Shown here: piece after piece, positions 25,301 to 36,985 of the stretch
Layout of the letters: the number at the start of each line of letters is the position of its first letter
Numbering within the stretch: position 1 is the first letter of the stretch
Assembly: GCA_020091685.1 (NCBI GenBank)
Contig: CM034594.1
Location: forward strand, 4,438,903-4,502,902
Reading direction: 5' to 3'
Length of the DNA: 64,000 nt
DNA from: Lutjanus erythropterus
Taxonomy: Eukaryota; Chordata; Actinopteri; Lutjaniformes; Lutjanidae
Notes under the pieces: generated by a model
Seen by the model: the letters and a program-made list of their open reading frames with translations, nothing else
What the model was told of the DNA's origin: nothing
Database searches by the model: none
Position numbers and translations under genes: made by a program

Positions 25301-25845
25301 ACATTATGTCTCAATCGTACTCATATGAATGAGACAACTGCAAATTATTTTATTTAACAGTGTATGTGTTACGTAAGTGAAACTGTACTATGATTGAAGA
25401 AGTTAATTATTTAAAATAAAGGCTACCTACTAGGGTTCCATGTAAACTAGTAGAGACCGTAATCCAATATTTCAAAACTATTTAAACTGAATCTAAAATA
25501 ATAAAGGTAAAGATGAGTTTGATAATTCTATATGCAAGAGATTCTACAAAGGCACTTCAGTACAAAGTGTACTGTGTACTAAAGTAGTGTAGTGTGCTGT
25601 GTACGCTACAACGCGTACTAACAGTTTTAACTAAATACTAAATAGTATTTTGAACACTTTGAACTTCACCTTTGGCTAAGTAGATTCATACAATTTTACC
25701 AAATAGTAAAAACAACTCTCTGGTACTACTTTGACACATTCACCTACAGTGTTATGGTCAGTCAAGATGAAACACTTCTACACCTGCATTAATAAACTTT
25801 ATTATCATACCATAGCACAGATTTTCACCTGGGTATGAGTGGAGT
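19321..25845. other. Gene-poor interval; 20.1-21.3 kb shows many overlapping short frames
   Basis: No recognised gene. 20116-21332 holds five + strand frames of 64-106 codons in a near-continuous chain (for example KEFYRGRLQISGGELEMDET at 21012-21332). They could be a decayed coding unit or chance. A perfect hairpin ATGTGAAAA-catcaga-TTTTCACAT sits at 21576-21600. Confidence 0.35.
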
Positions 25846-25853
25846 CCCTCAGG

Positions 25854-26284
25854 CAGAGGTCTGCAACCTGCAGCTCTGGAGCCACATGGGGCTTTTTTTT
25901 GCCCCTCTGCAGTGGCTCTCTGTGGCTTTGATAAAAATGACATGGACCTGATTTTTTTTTTTTCTTTTTTAAATTTTAATTTTTCATTGCTGTCAGCCTA
26001 AAGTGATTTTCATATCCTCAAATTGAAAAGATGTTTAGACTATGCACAGAAAAAAAAAAAGTTTTTACATCTCACCAACTGAAATGTGTGTCAACACCTA
26101 CATCTATGGCTTGGCCTAGATTTTGTCGCTAGCTAGTCTTGATTCCTCCTATGGATGCCAAATCCAAAAAAAAGTTAAGTCTCTGAAAAAATTTGAGTTG
26201 AATAGTTGCAGCCCCAGACATACTTTTTACTCTTCATTTTGGGCCAAAAATGGCTCTTTTGAGAGAAAAGATTCCTGACCTCTG
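25854..26284 (+). mobile_element. hAT-like non-autonomous DNA element, copy 2
   Basis: It starts CAGAGGTCTGCAACCTGC and its right end reads CAGAGGTCAGGAATC on the other strand. The flanks CCCTCAGG (25846-25853) and GCCTAAGG (26285-26292) match at 6 of 8 positions. Length is 431 bp. It carries poly-T and poly-A runs but no transposase. It is the opposite-orientation partner of 3020-3421. Confidence 0.7.
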
Positions 26285-28609
26285 GCCTAAGGTGTCCAAC
26301 TAAAGGTAATGGTATTTGTCAACATAGAAGGGTAACCACACATACAGTGTAGTGAACAGCTTTAGATTATAATACTCTAACACTTCATTGTAAAATTGTT
26401 GCATAATCACTGCACGTATACAATATGAAATCCAGAAATCCATATTTCAGGTGCTAACAATAACTAATCTTCACTTTTGTCAACCAGGCAACCTAATGTA
26501 TTTTCCTGGGAAAACATTAAGATGGCTGATGAACTAGAGAGCCAGAAATATGAGATCACAGTAGAATAAACTTCCCATGTAATATGTCACTGTCACACAT
26601 GAGCAGTGGGTCTGTACAAAATTTGCTTGTTTCAGTTTTTTTTATTACTATAAATCACAAGTGGTGTCATGTTTTTTAGGATTGATATCTTGTTGTTTTC
26701 TTTTATTTTTCCATGAATAACAGGCCTAACATAATTCCACATAAAGTGTACAGGGGTCATACAGCCCATCAGCTACTACTCTGCTCTGATACACGAGACA
26801 CAAGGTAAAACTGTTTTTCTGCTCAATGAATTGATGATCCTCCCAACAGTCTGCAGAGGCACCGGTTGTTGGTTCAGCTGTGTTAGTGTTATGGGAAGAC
26901 TTAAAGGAGCTCTTTGGTAAATGTGAAGTGTACATTTTAATTACACAGTTCATCAGCAGCTTACCATCAATTTAAAACTCCCAAATGCACGACTCAAGTA
27001 TTTGAACTTGGGTTATTGATTCAAGAGGAATCTGTTAACCTATCCGGACAAGTCTAAATTGTGTTTACATACTGAACATAGAGATTTCCTTTCGAATTAT
27101 TCGATAGACAAACCAAAATCCACAGACAAAATGAAAACAAGGTGTCAAGTGAAGTGCCTGTAGATTGATACGTTTTAAGTTGGCAGAGAAGAGGTTACTG
27201 CACGCAATTTAGAAAATATAAAACAGCAATCATCTGCGGTACAACACACCGACTGTTTTGACTATGCTTTGACTACACCTCAACCATAAAAAGCAGCTAA
27301 TGTGGATTAAATGTAAAATCATAAATAAAACAAATTACAAAAAAATCTAAATGTTTACCATAAATTAACGAGCTGAGTACAGCCCAGCCAGTTTGCTAGA
27401 CAAAACTAGATGTGATGAAAATAAATGTTGATAACAATAACAACACTTGATCTAACCTTAATGGCACCCCACACACACAAAAACAACATTAATCATGCTT
27501 ATGACAAAACAGACAAACACGCTCAAGTCAAACTGAGTTTTCTCGTGAATAGTGAGGCAGTGTTAACGCTACAATGATTCACATCTGGGTAGCATCAGAA
27601 TTCAAAAGACTGAATCGATCCTCCTTAATTTCAAGGTCATGTTGGCACAAAGTGTACCAAATCATTACATCTGTTTGAGTGTTTGGCCTTTTGGATGTTG
27701 AAATTGCATTGGAGACATCAAAGCCGGGTTGGCAGAGTCTACTGCCCAATACAGGGTCAAATAACATCCAGCAACAGTATTGCTAAAGAATGTTATGTGT
27801 TGACAAACCGGACTGCAACATTGTGCTCGTGATTGCAGTCGTGGAAAGACTTAGGTAGGATTACAGATAGATAAGTGTTACAGCCCAACATCGGTATAAT
27901 GCCAAATATTATCAGCAAAATATACTTAAAAATCTCAAAAGTATAAAATTATTCATTCTACTTTTTTATATGATGTGTTTGGATTAGTGTTACTGCTGTA
28001 TTAAAGACTCAGTTATGTAAGATTTACAGGGATTTATGCCGTTATATCCACAGAGACTGTGGCTCCTCTTCCTCTGAGGCCTCTGTGTTGCATCACCATG
28101 TTTCTACAGGAGCCCAGAATGGACAAACTAAACAGTTTTGTGGGCACCGTAGGTTCTCCTCCACACTTTGAAATGGAGAGTAAGACAAGGTGACGCAATC
28201 TGTAAGCTCACTCCTAGATGCAGCTAAATCCTACACACTTGTCCTTTAATGTGTACGCTGTATTTTACTGCTGCAGATGTTCAAGGTTGAGCTCATTTTA
28301 ACTACTTTATAGACTGTTGGGTAGTTCAACCTACAGCAGTGCATCATATTGTAGACCATCATGTTTGTTGTGTCGCTGTCCTGCAAGAACCACAAACTCT
28401 AAAAAGTCAATTTTGCATTGGCTCAGAAAAACAGCCCTGTTTTAATGTATTTTCCAGCTAATCCAAGATGTTTTAAATAGTTTATTTAGCTTAAGAGAAT
28501 CATTTCCTAAACTCTCAATCCATTTTATCAGAGAGAATCTAATTCAAAATCAGCAGAATCGGAAACACATGGATTTCACTGGATACAAAGGGTATGAAAA
28601 ACTGTAATC

Positions 28610-28785
28610 TGAAGAGTAATCAGTAGTGAAGTAAGAAGAACAACATTTACCTCGGAGGTGTAGTGGAGTACAACTGTGAAGAAGCATAAAATGGAAACAG
28701 TCAAGTAAAGTACAAGTACCTCAAATTTGTACTTACGGACAGCACTTGTGCAAATGCACTTTGTTAGATTCCATCACTGTATTAG
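28610..28785. repeat. Dispersed repeat family B, fragment
   Basis: AAGTAAAGTACAAGTACCTC and the TTAGATTCCATCACTGTATT end resemble the 16.1-16.5 kb copy in reverse complement. Confidence 0.4.
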
Positions 28786-29873
28786 CGGTTTTGACGACTG
28801 CTAAAGTAATATTGGCTGGTGTGAGTTTCTCATTTGCAATTTAATCTGGTTTCAGGAAGAATAGGAATTAAATTACTTTTATCTAACATAGAAGAAAGTC
28901 CTCACAGTATCTGATTCATGGACTTTTTAAATGTCAGATGTAAGTACTTAGTCCTAACATTTTGGAGCCACTTGTCAAGGTGTCAGTCATATGAGTGTAA
29001 CAGTGACTTCAGAAGATTACTGTAAATGAAAACATGGCTTGGTGGGGGCCTTATTACGTTATACCTTGGGAATGTGGACAATCCATGAAGACAAAACAGT
29101 ACTGCTAACCTTTTGGTTTAACCTTTTTCCAACAAATTTCAATTTTGGAAACAAATATTAAAAATGAAATGCAGCTTCCAGGACTCAGATCTGGAGCGAT
29201 CATTTCTCTAACTTCAGCCATAAAGAGCTGAAATCCCTCTTCAGTGACCTTTTCCAAGAATTAGCTTTGTTGATTTATGGTGCAGCCAAAAAGGTGGAGT
29301 TATTTCACACATGTTGCATATCATCATCAATGTTGGAGCTCTCCCATAATACACTTATATGGAATTATTGTTCGAAATAGCTAGAACATAAAGAAACATA
29401 CTGCCACGAATGTATCAATGAATTAATTCAATATATTATTGGTTATTGGTAAAAGAGGTTAAAATAAATTGCAATAAAGATAAAAAGCATGATAGTATTG
29501 TAGCACCACTGTTAATGCACGTCGACCATAATTTCTTATTTACAATCTGTTCAGTACATAGGCTCTTGGACATGTCATGCACATCACATTTTATCGATTA
29601 TTCTATGGTAACAATGAGGTAAAATGTAAGCACAGACTAGAGCAGCTCCAAACAATGTAGTCATCCGACACTGTTTTCTGTTTCTCACGAGCTTGATTCC
29701 AACTGAATCGGTGCATTTCATTAAGAAAATAATGTTATGTCATAAAGTTTGTTTTACCCGCTTAAAACCAGAGGCCATAATTTGACATATATCTATCAAT
29801 CTAGGCTGCAAAAGAAAAGGAAAACATGCTTCATTTACTTTTAGGGCATTTTTACTTTCTGGCTTTGTTGACT

Positions 29874-30025
29874 TTAAACATAAGCAGGAAAATCACTCTC
29901 ATATGGAGGCAATGTTTGCCATATTCTGTCAGAATATCTTTCCATGATATTGACAGCATCATCTCTTTTGGAAGAACTTCTCCTAATCTTACTGGAACAC
30001 CCTGTCGGTTTGAAGATGTGTGTAT
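29874..30025 (-). CDS. Candidate terminal coding exon, unidentified product
   Basis: On the minus strand a usable acceptor (tgtttattatgcag) is followed by an open frame of 49 residues to TAA at 29874-29876. The frame ends MERYSDRIWQTLPPYESDFP then AYV, and it is basic/Ser-rich before that (KIRRSSSKRDD). The composition is protein-like, and the last residues resemble a PDZ-ligand tail. I cannot assign a family, and I see no convincing minus-strand AATAAA just downstream. No upstream exon is proved. Confidence 0.22.
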
Positions 30026-33000
30026 CTGCATAATAAACACTAACCACCATGAGAATATTATCGAACAAGCAAAAGCCACAGAAAAATAAACCCTACAGGA
30101 CTTCCCCATCAAGTAAAACCATCTGTTGTTATCTTCTGCAATGACCCACTGACAACACCCTTATTTTCAGTGAGTTGGTGACACGTTTTGCACTCTTGCA
30201 TTTTTGCCTAATACATATGATTATATAAAGACCGATCTTCAACAACTTTGAAAACAACACTGTGTCAGGTAGAGAGTTGGAGTAACAAACAATACTCATT
30301 ATATCTATGACATCTGTATTGTGTGAATCAGACTTTTCTCTACCACTGAAGCAGGCGTGACACACATCTACCTTGTTCTCCTTAAAAAATCAACTTAACA
30401 TACTACTCCATCCCTATACATCTCAATTTCATTCATGGAAAACAGTGTTTCATGATAATAAAGTTCAGATGTGCAGTCTGGCTCCATGCTTTTGAACAGC
30501 CTACTGCATGTGATCTAATACTGCAAACATTTGGCTGAGTGAAGGTAACACAGTGTCTTATAAAATGTTGATAAATGTCGATGGTACTTACAATAAGGAC
30601 CTAAGAACTAGGCATTAAGCATCTCAGCATGTTTCCTGACCCTCCATCTAAAATGCTGGACTTATCACAGAAGTTTACACTTTATTGATGGGGCGTTCGG
30701 TCGCAGATGCTGGTTGGGTTTTTCCTCTTTCTGCTAATCACTCTATGAGCTACCTGTTATTGTCATTCATGGCCACATACGACACGAAAACTGTGGTCCT
30801 CCCAAGAGATATTGATGCAATGCTATTGCACATGGAATTCACTCAACTATTTTGCAGCTGGAATATTACTCGAACATTAACCTCATTTTCGGTCCTCAGT
30901 TTTTTTGTCTTGGATTAAAAAGTCTTCTGTGAATCATCAGTGCACTTTAACAGAGGCTGGTCCAGTACTATTGTTAAGAACAATAATCAAACAATATAAT
31001 TTTGCATATGCTGTTAGCAAACGGTCTTTGAACAGCCTCTATTAAGCAGCTTTAGCTAACATATTTGGCAGTTTTTAGTAGTACAGTCTACATGTTAACA
31101 TAATAAGCTAGTCTACCTTTACAATGCACCTAACTTCAATATACTGTAATATTTGAACATTATGCATTATACTATTTTTTGCAATTTGGCACCCCCGCTG
31201 TTTCTTTAGTCAACACACACTGTCATAAATATGACCAGCTGTACATGTGCATTTGCTATGCTTAAATTACCATCCTTTCAATTACCAATTTCCAATCAGC
31301 ACCATCAAAATAATTATGACGGTGTTATTTTTAAGGCAGTAGTATCTGTTGTCATTAGAACCCAAATGTTGCAATAGTTGGTTTATTTTATTAACAGTAA
31401 CTTCTGACCTTATGTTGCGATTGTCCAACAGACAGTCCACTCCAGTAAGAATGTCAGTATCTCCCAAAACAAGCACTCCTACTGCACCTCTACAAGTGTT
31501 ACTCTGCTCTGTTAACATATTTATATCTGCATTCTAAAATATGTGAATATCTGGCCGTGAGGCTACAGATGGAAACAGATCAGAAACATGTCTGGATCAT
31601 GATGAGAGGCAGCAATATTTTAATTCTAGCTGTTTTTTTAACAGTGATTTGCAGTATCAAAGCAACATTTCTCACTAGGACTTTCTGAACTGCAGTCATC
31701 TCAACAGCTCATCATAAATTAAAGGTTTCCTGTAACACAAGCTGACAATGGCATCAGATGAAAGATCCACAAAGATGAGAGAATTTCCTTTTCTTATCCC
31801 TGCCTTACTTACAGCTACCTCTTCGAAAAATAGGTCTTCTGCATACCACTCTCACTTAAATTTGGATTCTTTGAATTCTTTGCTCAATGACTATCTTCCC
31901 ACCGCTGTGATGTTCTATTGCATGTTGGCTTCTGTAGGGGTCCAATATCTCTGTTTGGAGTCATGATGGATAGAAAAACCTTTTTAGGTTACTACAGATT
32001 ACTGTAGAAGCTGGAAGCTCTTAAAACACAGGCGTCATTGCATCCCTTGGTTTTCCAATGTAGGGTAACTATAAATCATCCATTCTTGTCCATCCCCACT
32101 AACTGTGGATTCTTAAACCTTAATGCCACTCATTCCATATCAAATACCAAGGGCTGCTTTCTTTTTAGCTAAAAGACAAAGGAAGTGCCTTGAGTGTGAG
32201 ACATCAAACTTGTAAGTCATCCTCTTGAAGCTGCTTTGCTTCACTTTGTACCACAGAAACATGTCACACTGTCATCTACATTTACCTGAATCTCCCACTC
32301 ATTGCCACTCATTGCTTGTTGCTGGTATCAGGGTGCTTACATTCCTATGGAAAAACCAAATAACAGCAGTTTAACAACCAGCAACATCATGACCTTAGAA
32401 TATTTTCCAGCATTCATTATGTCATGCACCTGGGTTTTATTGCAAAGATGAATAACTTTCTTGATTAATTAACTCACATTTTATGTGAATTGTTTTACTA
32501 CATATTACCAGTGTTCCTACAGACTGTGTGCAAGAAGGAATATCAACTTAGTATTAACTAACATCAATAATAATGATAACATTTGAGCACGAGTTTTCCA
32601 TTAAGTTCTACTGATATCCCTGTTAATAACAGTTTCCTTGATCGTTTCCTGCTTAAAGTCAATTTCTAAAAAAAAAAAAAAGCATTGATGTCATAACCCT
32701 TCCTATCAAAAGTTAAACAAGAGAGCTATTTTCAAAAATACTTATCTCAACAGTCATATTTTCCAGATATCCTAGAATAACAAAAAACCCCTCCTTTCTT
32801 TTTCTCAGAGTACACACCATGAGCCAGATTTGCTCTGCTTAGGTTTCTGGTGCTTGCTAGTAGCCTGTGAAACACTTCCTTTCAAGTTCCTTCCTTCCTT
32901 TCACTTTTTCCAGTTTCAAAGTCCGACTGTAATCTGATTCAACATCACAGCCAGGGCCGCTGCTGGCCATTTGGGTGCCCTGATCATAATTATTTTGTTG

Positions 33001-33716
33001 TGCCCCCTCCCTCCCCCCATCATAAATCTGTGATAAAAATTGTTTTTTGATTAGGTGCCTATTCAAATTAGAGAGTATAAGGGCTTAAATCTTTACTCTA
33101 TTACATCTTTTACATCTTTGCAGTAGTTTTTAGATTGATAACATTTATTAGACAGAACTGGTGAAAAATTTTTACTTCACCAAACTTTTTGCCCTAACAG
33201 CAGTGTTATTTAGACCATTCCTGAGAAGCTAGTATGACATGGTTGACATGGCAGATATTAGGTGTTCTAGTTTCATATGATACCAGTATCTTCTACACTT
33301 GAGCTGAGCCCTCTACAGTCTCCATAAGACGGTAATGAAGGACGAGTTGATGCCCACAGATTTTATTAATGTAGTCGGTAGAGCTGTGAGAGGCTGTTTT
33401 GTGCCCCGCGCACGTGTGCATTGTAAAAGCAATGTTTTTCAGGATGTAGGATGACGTACCACAGTCGTCCACATTGAGAGCTCTGGCAGCACTCCGGCTG
33501 ACGTCGGCATTTTACTCTTAAAGTCTGTAAATGCATCTGAGAAGCATCGGCCCATAGCAGGGAGAGAGGGCGGGTTTATGTGCTCCATTTCAAAGTCGGC
33601 GATAGGTCGGCTATGGATCGATACATTTTATAAATATGACGTGCACAGTTAGCAACTTAAGTTGTTAAGCCCTAAATGGGTATGCTAGCACAGGTCAAGA
33701 TGCCGACTCCTAACAG

Positions 33717-33735
33717 GCTAGCTAGCTAGCTAGCT
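33717..33735. repeat. (GCTA)n self-complementary microsatellite
   Basis: Four and three-quarter GCTA units in the CpG-rich block. AGCT and CTAG are palindromic, so the tract can fold on itself. Confidence 0.8.
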
Positions 33736-34101
33736 TAGCAAACGTTAGTTGCTTGTACGTCACAGACCTGACCAGCAAATGTATCAACTTAATTTAGCCA
33801 TTGCTAGTTAGCCACAAGTTTTTCCAGCACATGAACAATCTCCGTCTGGACAACAAATCAGTGTTGAATTTAGGAAAGGGTCAGGTAACGTTAGTTAGCG
33901 TTAGCTGTTAGCTAGTAGCTGGTGGGCTTCGGTGTTTTTACAGCTGTGGAGTTAACTTTAGCGGTTAACTGGTAGTCTAGCTAACGAAGGGAAACTCTGC
34001 TCCATTAGTAAACATGGCTCGGTGTAACAATTTCTCATAGTTCAGTTCTGGTTATGGGCTGTTGTTGGTGTGTTTGCGCTGTTAGTGAAGTTAATATTCA
34101 C

Positions 34102-34172
34102 CTCACGTAGGTGTGTCTGAGTTTAGTGCAGCGTCTCTGGAAAACACAACAGACTCCAGTTGTTCCTGTCAT
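34102..34172 (-). CDS. Candidate first coding exon of an unidentified gene
   Basis: On the minus strand an ATG with A at -3 starts the frame MTGTTGVCCVFQRRCTKLRH then TYV. It runs 71 nt to CTACGTGAG|gtgaat, a fair donor in phase 2. It sits inside the CpG-rich block, as a first exon would. I do not recognise the peptide and no matching second exon could be proved, so this may be chance. Confidence 0.2.
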
Positions 34173-34193
34173 CTTCCTCCAGTCTACCTGCGC

Positions 34194-34217
34194 CGCCTCC
34201 GCCTCCGCCTCCGCCTC
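34194..34217. repeat. (GCCTCC)n GC-rich hexanucleotide repeat
   Basis: About four GCCTCC units inside the CpG-rich block, followed by CTCTCC. Confidence 0.7.
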
Positions 34218-34689
34218 TCCTGTAGCTGGCCGGAGTTCAGCAGCTATCCGCGGTCAAGCCGGGGCTGTCAGACCGCACCGCAAAATAATACACGCGAACT
34301 TTTTGTGGTTCATATTTTCAAGTCATGCTTTCTGCTGGTGGTTCATACAGTGTTGCCTCTGACACTGTACAAAGCATAGGTTATTTGGAGGTCTTGTTGT
34401 GGTGCTTTTTAACACGTTTAATAGCTAAAGAGCATAGGGCTAATACTATTAGCTACAGGACTCATATCAACTACGGTGGCTCTGTAAGGTCAGACAGCGG
34501 CTGGGAAAAAAGGCACAGCGACGTTTTCCTTCCTTGGTGTGTCTATTTGTGTGTGTTTATTTGTGTAGTATCGTATAGTGTAAGTTAATTGAACAACCTG
34601 GGCTCATGTGTTTTGTCTTTTTTTTGTCCCCTTTGCAGGCTCATAGTCTGCCAGCAGTCCGTGTGCTTCTCCCGACCGGCCACCTGTAT

Positions 34690-34760
34690 ATTTCAACTTC
34701 AACTTTATTTGTCCCCAAAGGGCAATTGGTTTTGCAGCAAGACAGACAGAGACACACAAC
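34690..34760. repeat. Fragment resembling a teleost interspersed repeat (CTTTATTTGTCCCCAAAGGG)
   Basis: The stretch AACTTTATTTGTCCCCAAAG then GGCAATTGGTTTTGCAGCA is of the form found repeatedly in fish genomes. Only a fragment is present and the family is unnamed. Confidence 0.35.
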
Positions 34761-35199
34761 AAAACCTGCAAACTTTACACGGGGGGTTTAGGCACTGAAT
34801 GATATGGCTTGGGAGAATAAGGAGGGGTAGGTTGATATTACAACCCCAATACACATTTACCTATACAGTTCAACAACTATGGTAATAAGAAAAATACATC
34901 AGACAATACATGAAATAACCAAGTACAATGCAATCAGTACAATAGGCAGAACCATGGAAGACACTATCAACACCAATTATTTTTATCTGTTCTGTCTTGT
35001 TTATCTTTTCTGTGCTGTTTCAGTGAGTTGTTTTGAATATGCAGTCCGAAATAAATGTATGATCATTAACTTGAATCGTACGTGTCCCTTTATTTTATTC
35101 ACACACAAAATTAGGAAGCTATTTTGATAGTCAAACATATTTTTTTATTGTCATATTGCTATATTCCTCTCACATTATAAGTAAACATGTGCTATTTTG

Positions 35200-35455
35200 G
35201 ACCATAGATAGTGAGATATTTGCTGATAGAATGATCCGACCTGAATAAATAAATGTTGTAGAAGGTATAGAGAGGCTGCGCTGTGCAGCTTTGATTCATC
35301 GTCCAAACATCGTCTGGAGAGCATTTTTGACCAAATGCCGAATGTCTCGGCGACATCTTCCCAATGAGCAAACACTCTCCATATGACATCTCGGCGATGC
35401 AACTTTATTCATCGTGCCAACGTCGGCAAGACGTGTGTGTACTATCTGGGTTCCT
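35200..35455. repeat. Probable interspersed repeat with CpG-rich TCGGCGA motifs
   Basis: TCTCGGCGACATCTTCCC, ACATCTCGGCGATGCAAC and GTGCCAACGTCGGCAAGACG occur in an otherwise AT-rich setting, ending TGTGTACTATCTGGG. I associate this pattern with a dispersed fish repeat; the boundaries are unclear. Confidence 0.35.
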
Positions 35456-35989
35456 GCTGTAGGTCTAAGTTGTACTGCTCTGTTTTTTGGTGAGATGAAA
35501 CAGATCATTATTGTACCTTCAAAGTAATATTTCTGATCACTAGCTTGACCTAACCTCATCTTTTTCTGCCATTCATGTGCAGCCACATGATGCAATGTCT
35601 GCAATGCACTGCAGCAAACCCTCAGTCTTGAGGCAAAATAGAAAAAATGCAGTTGCAAAATAGTCATAGACTAATAAATTTAATTGGCATTTGACAGGAA
35701 AGGAAAATAAAGTCATAGCATGTGCTACATTATTCTAAAGATTTAATGTTCATGCGGGGTGGCGTGTGTTTTGCTGCTCTTATGTGTTACCAGACGAGCT
35801 CACAAGCGCTTTAATGAATTAGTTAACAGTCACAAAGTGCCATGAATTCAAACACCTCTGATCATTAATGCACTTAATACAGTAACTTCTGGCTCTACCA
35901 TCTTAATGAGACACACAACATGATATCTGACACCAGCTTTGTGTGGAAATACTTCAAAATATTAAACAATGGAGATACAGATTCTGTGC

Positions 35990-36172
35990 TGTGGCTGCCC
36001 CTATAGCTCAGTTGGTAGAACCTGTGCACCATGTATTGAGGCTGTCAGTCCTCTGCAGCGGCTGCTGGTTCAATTCCCGCCTGTAGCCCATTTGCTGCGT
36101 GTCATCCCCTGTTTCTCTCTACCCCCTTTCCTGTCATATCTTCAGCTGTCCTATCACAATAAGCCCAAAAAA
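35990..36172 (+). mobile_element. tRNA-derived SINE with intact pol III boxes
   Basis: The head has an A box TAGCTCAGTTG (36004-36014) and a perfect B box GGTTCAATTCC (36067-36077), spaced as in tRNA-derived SINEs. The body runs GTGTCATCCCCTGTTTCTCT and the tail is CTTCAGCTGTCCTATCACAA followed by TAAGCCC and a short A run. The truncated copy at 3583-3668 has the same tail. The acceptor-stem pairing of a true tRNA is not preserved. Confidence 0.8.
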
Positions 36173-36239
36173 CTGTGGGATAAAATCTGCTGGACTGAGG
36201 TTTGCTGTGACATTTGGAATTGCAGACAAAATTCCAGGT

Positions 36240-36414
36240 GAAGCCCAAAACTTCAAGAACACTGGATTTATACTCTATCCAAAACACATCTGAGTGAAAT
36301 ACTGCAGCATGTGATGGATTTACCATCAGCAGTTGACTGTGGCAAAAAGCACCCCTCACTGAAGAAAAACACCAAAATCTACCAGAGTGCATCCAAAGCC
36401 TCACAACAAGTGTA
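36240..36414 (+). other. Open stretch ending at a splice donor, possible exon or decayed element
   Basis: A 58-codon open stretch ends CAACAAGT|gtaagt. It includes [20 protein letters not shown] followed by HPSLKKNTKIYQSASKA. An acceptor-like tttggaattgcag lies upstream at 36213-36225, but the frame from there hits a stop. No family is recognised. It directly follows the SINE. Confidence 0.15.
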
Positions 36415-36659
36415 AGTAGTGATAAGAGTCATCAAGACCACAAGAGGGCAGCTATGACTTGCATTCCTACCTGAAAGCTGCAGTTATTGTTGTGATTATA
36501 CATTGGATTTGAATAGTAGAAGAAGAAGACAACATGCTGCTGTATGTTAATGTTTACCTGCACCTGCTGCAGTCAGTAATAAATAAGCACGCTAAATGTT
36601 TCTACAGTTTTATTAGAAACACATATTATGACATGACTGTCACAGTGTGGCTAACATTA

Positions 36660-36985
36660 GCTGTGTGTGTCCCCCCGCCCGCCCCACCACCCAGAACACT
36701 CAGGGTGTGTGAGTCTCAGGGGCTGCAGTGTGAGCGTCCTCGCTGTGTCCCAGCTGCTGTGCAGGTCTGGGGACTGCAGTGCAAGCAGCCCTGCTCTGTG
36801 CCTGGGCTCTGTGCCTGGATTGCAGTGGTCTCTGGCCCGGCTGCGGCATGACTCCCGAGGGCTTTGGAGCGAGCAGCCTTGCTGTGTTCCTGGCTGCTGT
36901 GCTGTTGAGGTCTCTGAACTGTGGGGGCAGGTTGTGGTGCTCTCTGCCCCGTGGATCTGCCGCTGGGCACCAGTGTTTTTAAGCT
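36660..36985. repeat. GC-rich minisatellite-like segment
   Basis: Three imperfect units begin near 36732 (GAGCGTCCTCGCTGTG), 36783 (AAGCAGCCCTGCTCTG) and 36871 (GAGCAGCCTTGCTGTG). They are unequal in length. G+C is far above the surroundings, and several frames stay open only because stops are rare. I see no gene. Confidence 0.5.

Larger units (their letters stand above)
26293..33379. other. Gene-poor interval with one candidate terminal exon
   Basis: Contains the family-B fragment at 28.6 kb and the minus-strand candidate exon at 29.9 kb. At 32952 a lone CAGGGCCGCTGCTGGCC resembles one end of a CAGGGC-type hAT element without a visible partner. Nothing else is supported. Confidence 0.4.
33380..34300. 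promoter_or_regulatory. CpG-rich block, orphan promoter candidate
   Basis: CpG dinucleotides and overall G+C rise sharply against AT-rich flanks. The block also holds runs of GTTAGC/CTAGCTA and (GCCTCC)n, a composition I associate with unmethylated promoter islands in teleosts. No recognised gene starts here. Candidate edges include a minus-strand ATG frame with a splice donor (34102-34172) and a plus-strand 18-codon frame (33831-33884) bounded by tttttccag 3 nt upstream and a gtaacg donor. Confidence 0.45.

Noticed and set aside
31748..31966. MASDERSTKMREF frame and its minus-strand counterpart with an acceptor-like edge
   Set aside because: The minus-strand frame reaches a stop before any usable donor, and the plus-strand frame has no splice or homology support.
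33831..33884. Plus-strand 18-codon frame in the CpG block bounded by splice-like sites
   Set aside because: The donor GTAACG sits in a GTTAGC-rich low-complexity run and the peptide is too short to judge; kept only as a note under the CpG block.
36004..36077. tRNA gene suggested by A and B boxes
   Set aside because: The acceptor stem does not pair and the sequence continues into a SINE body and tail, so it is a tRNA-derived SINE, not a tRNA gene.
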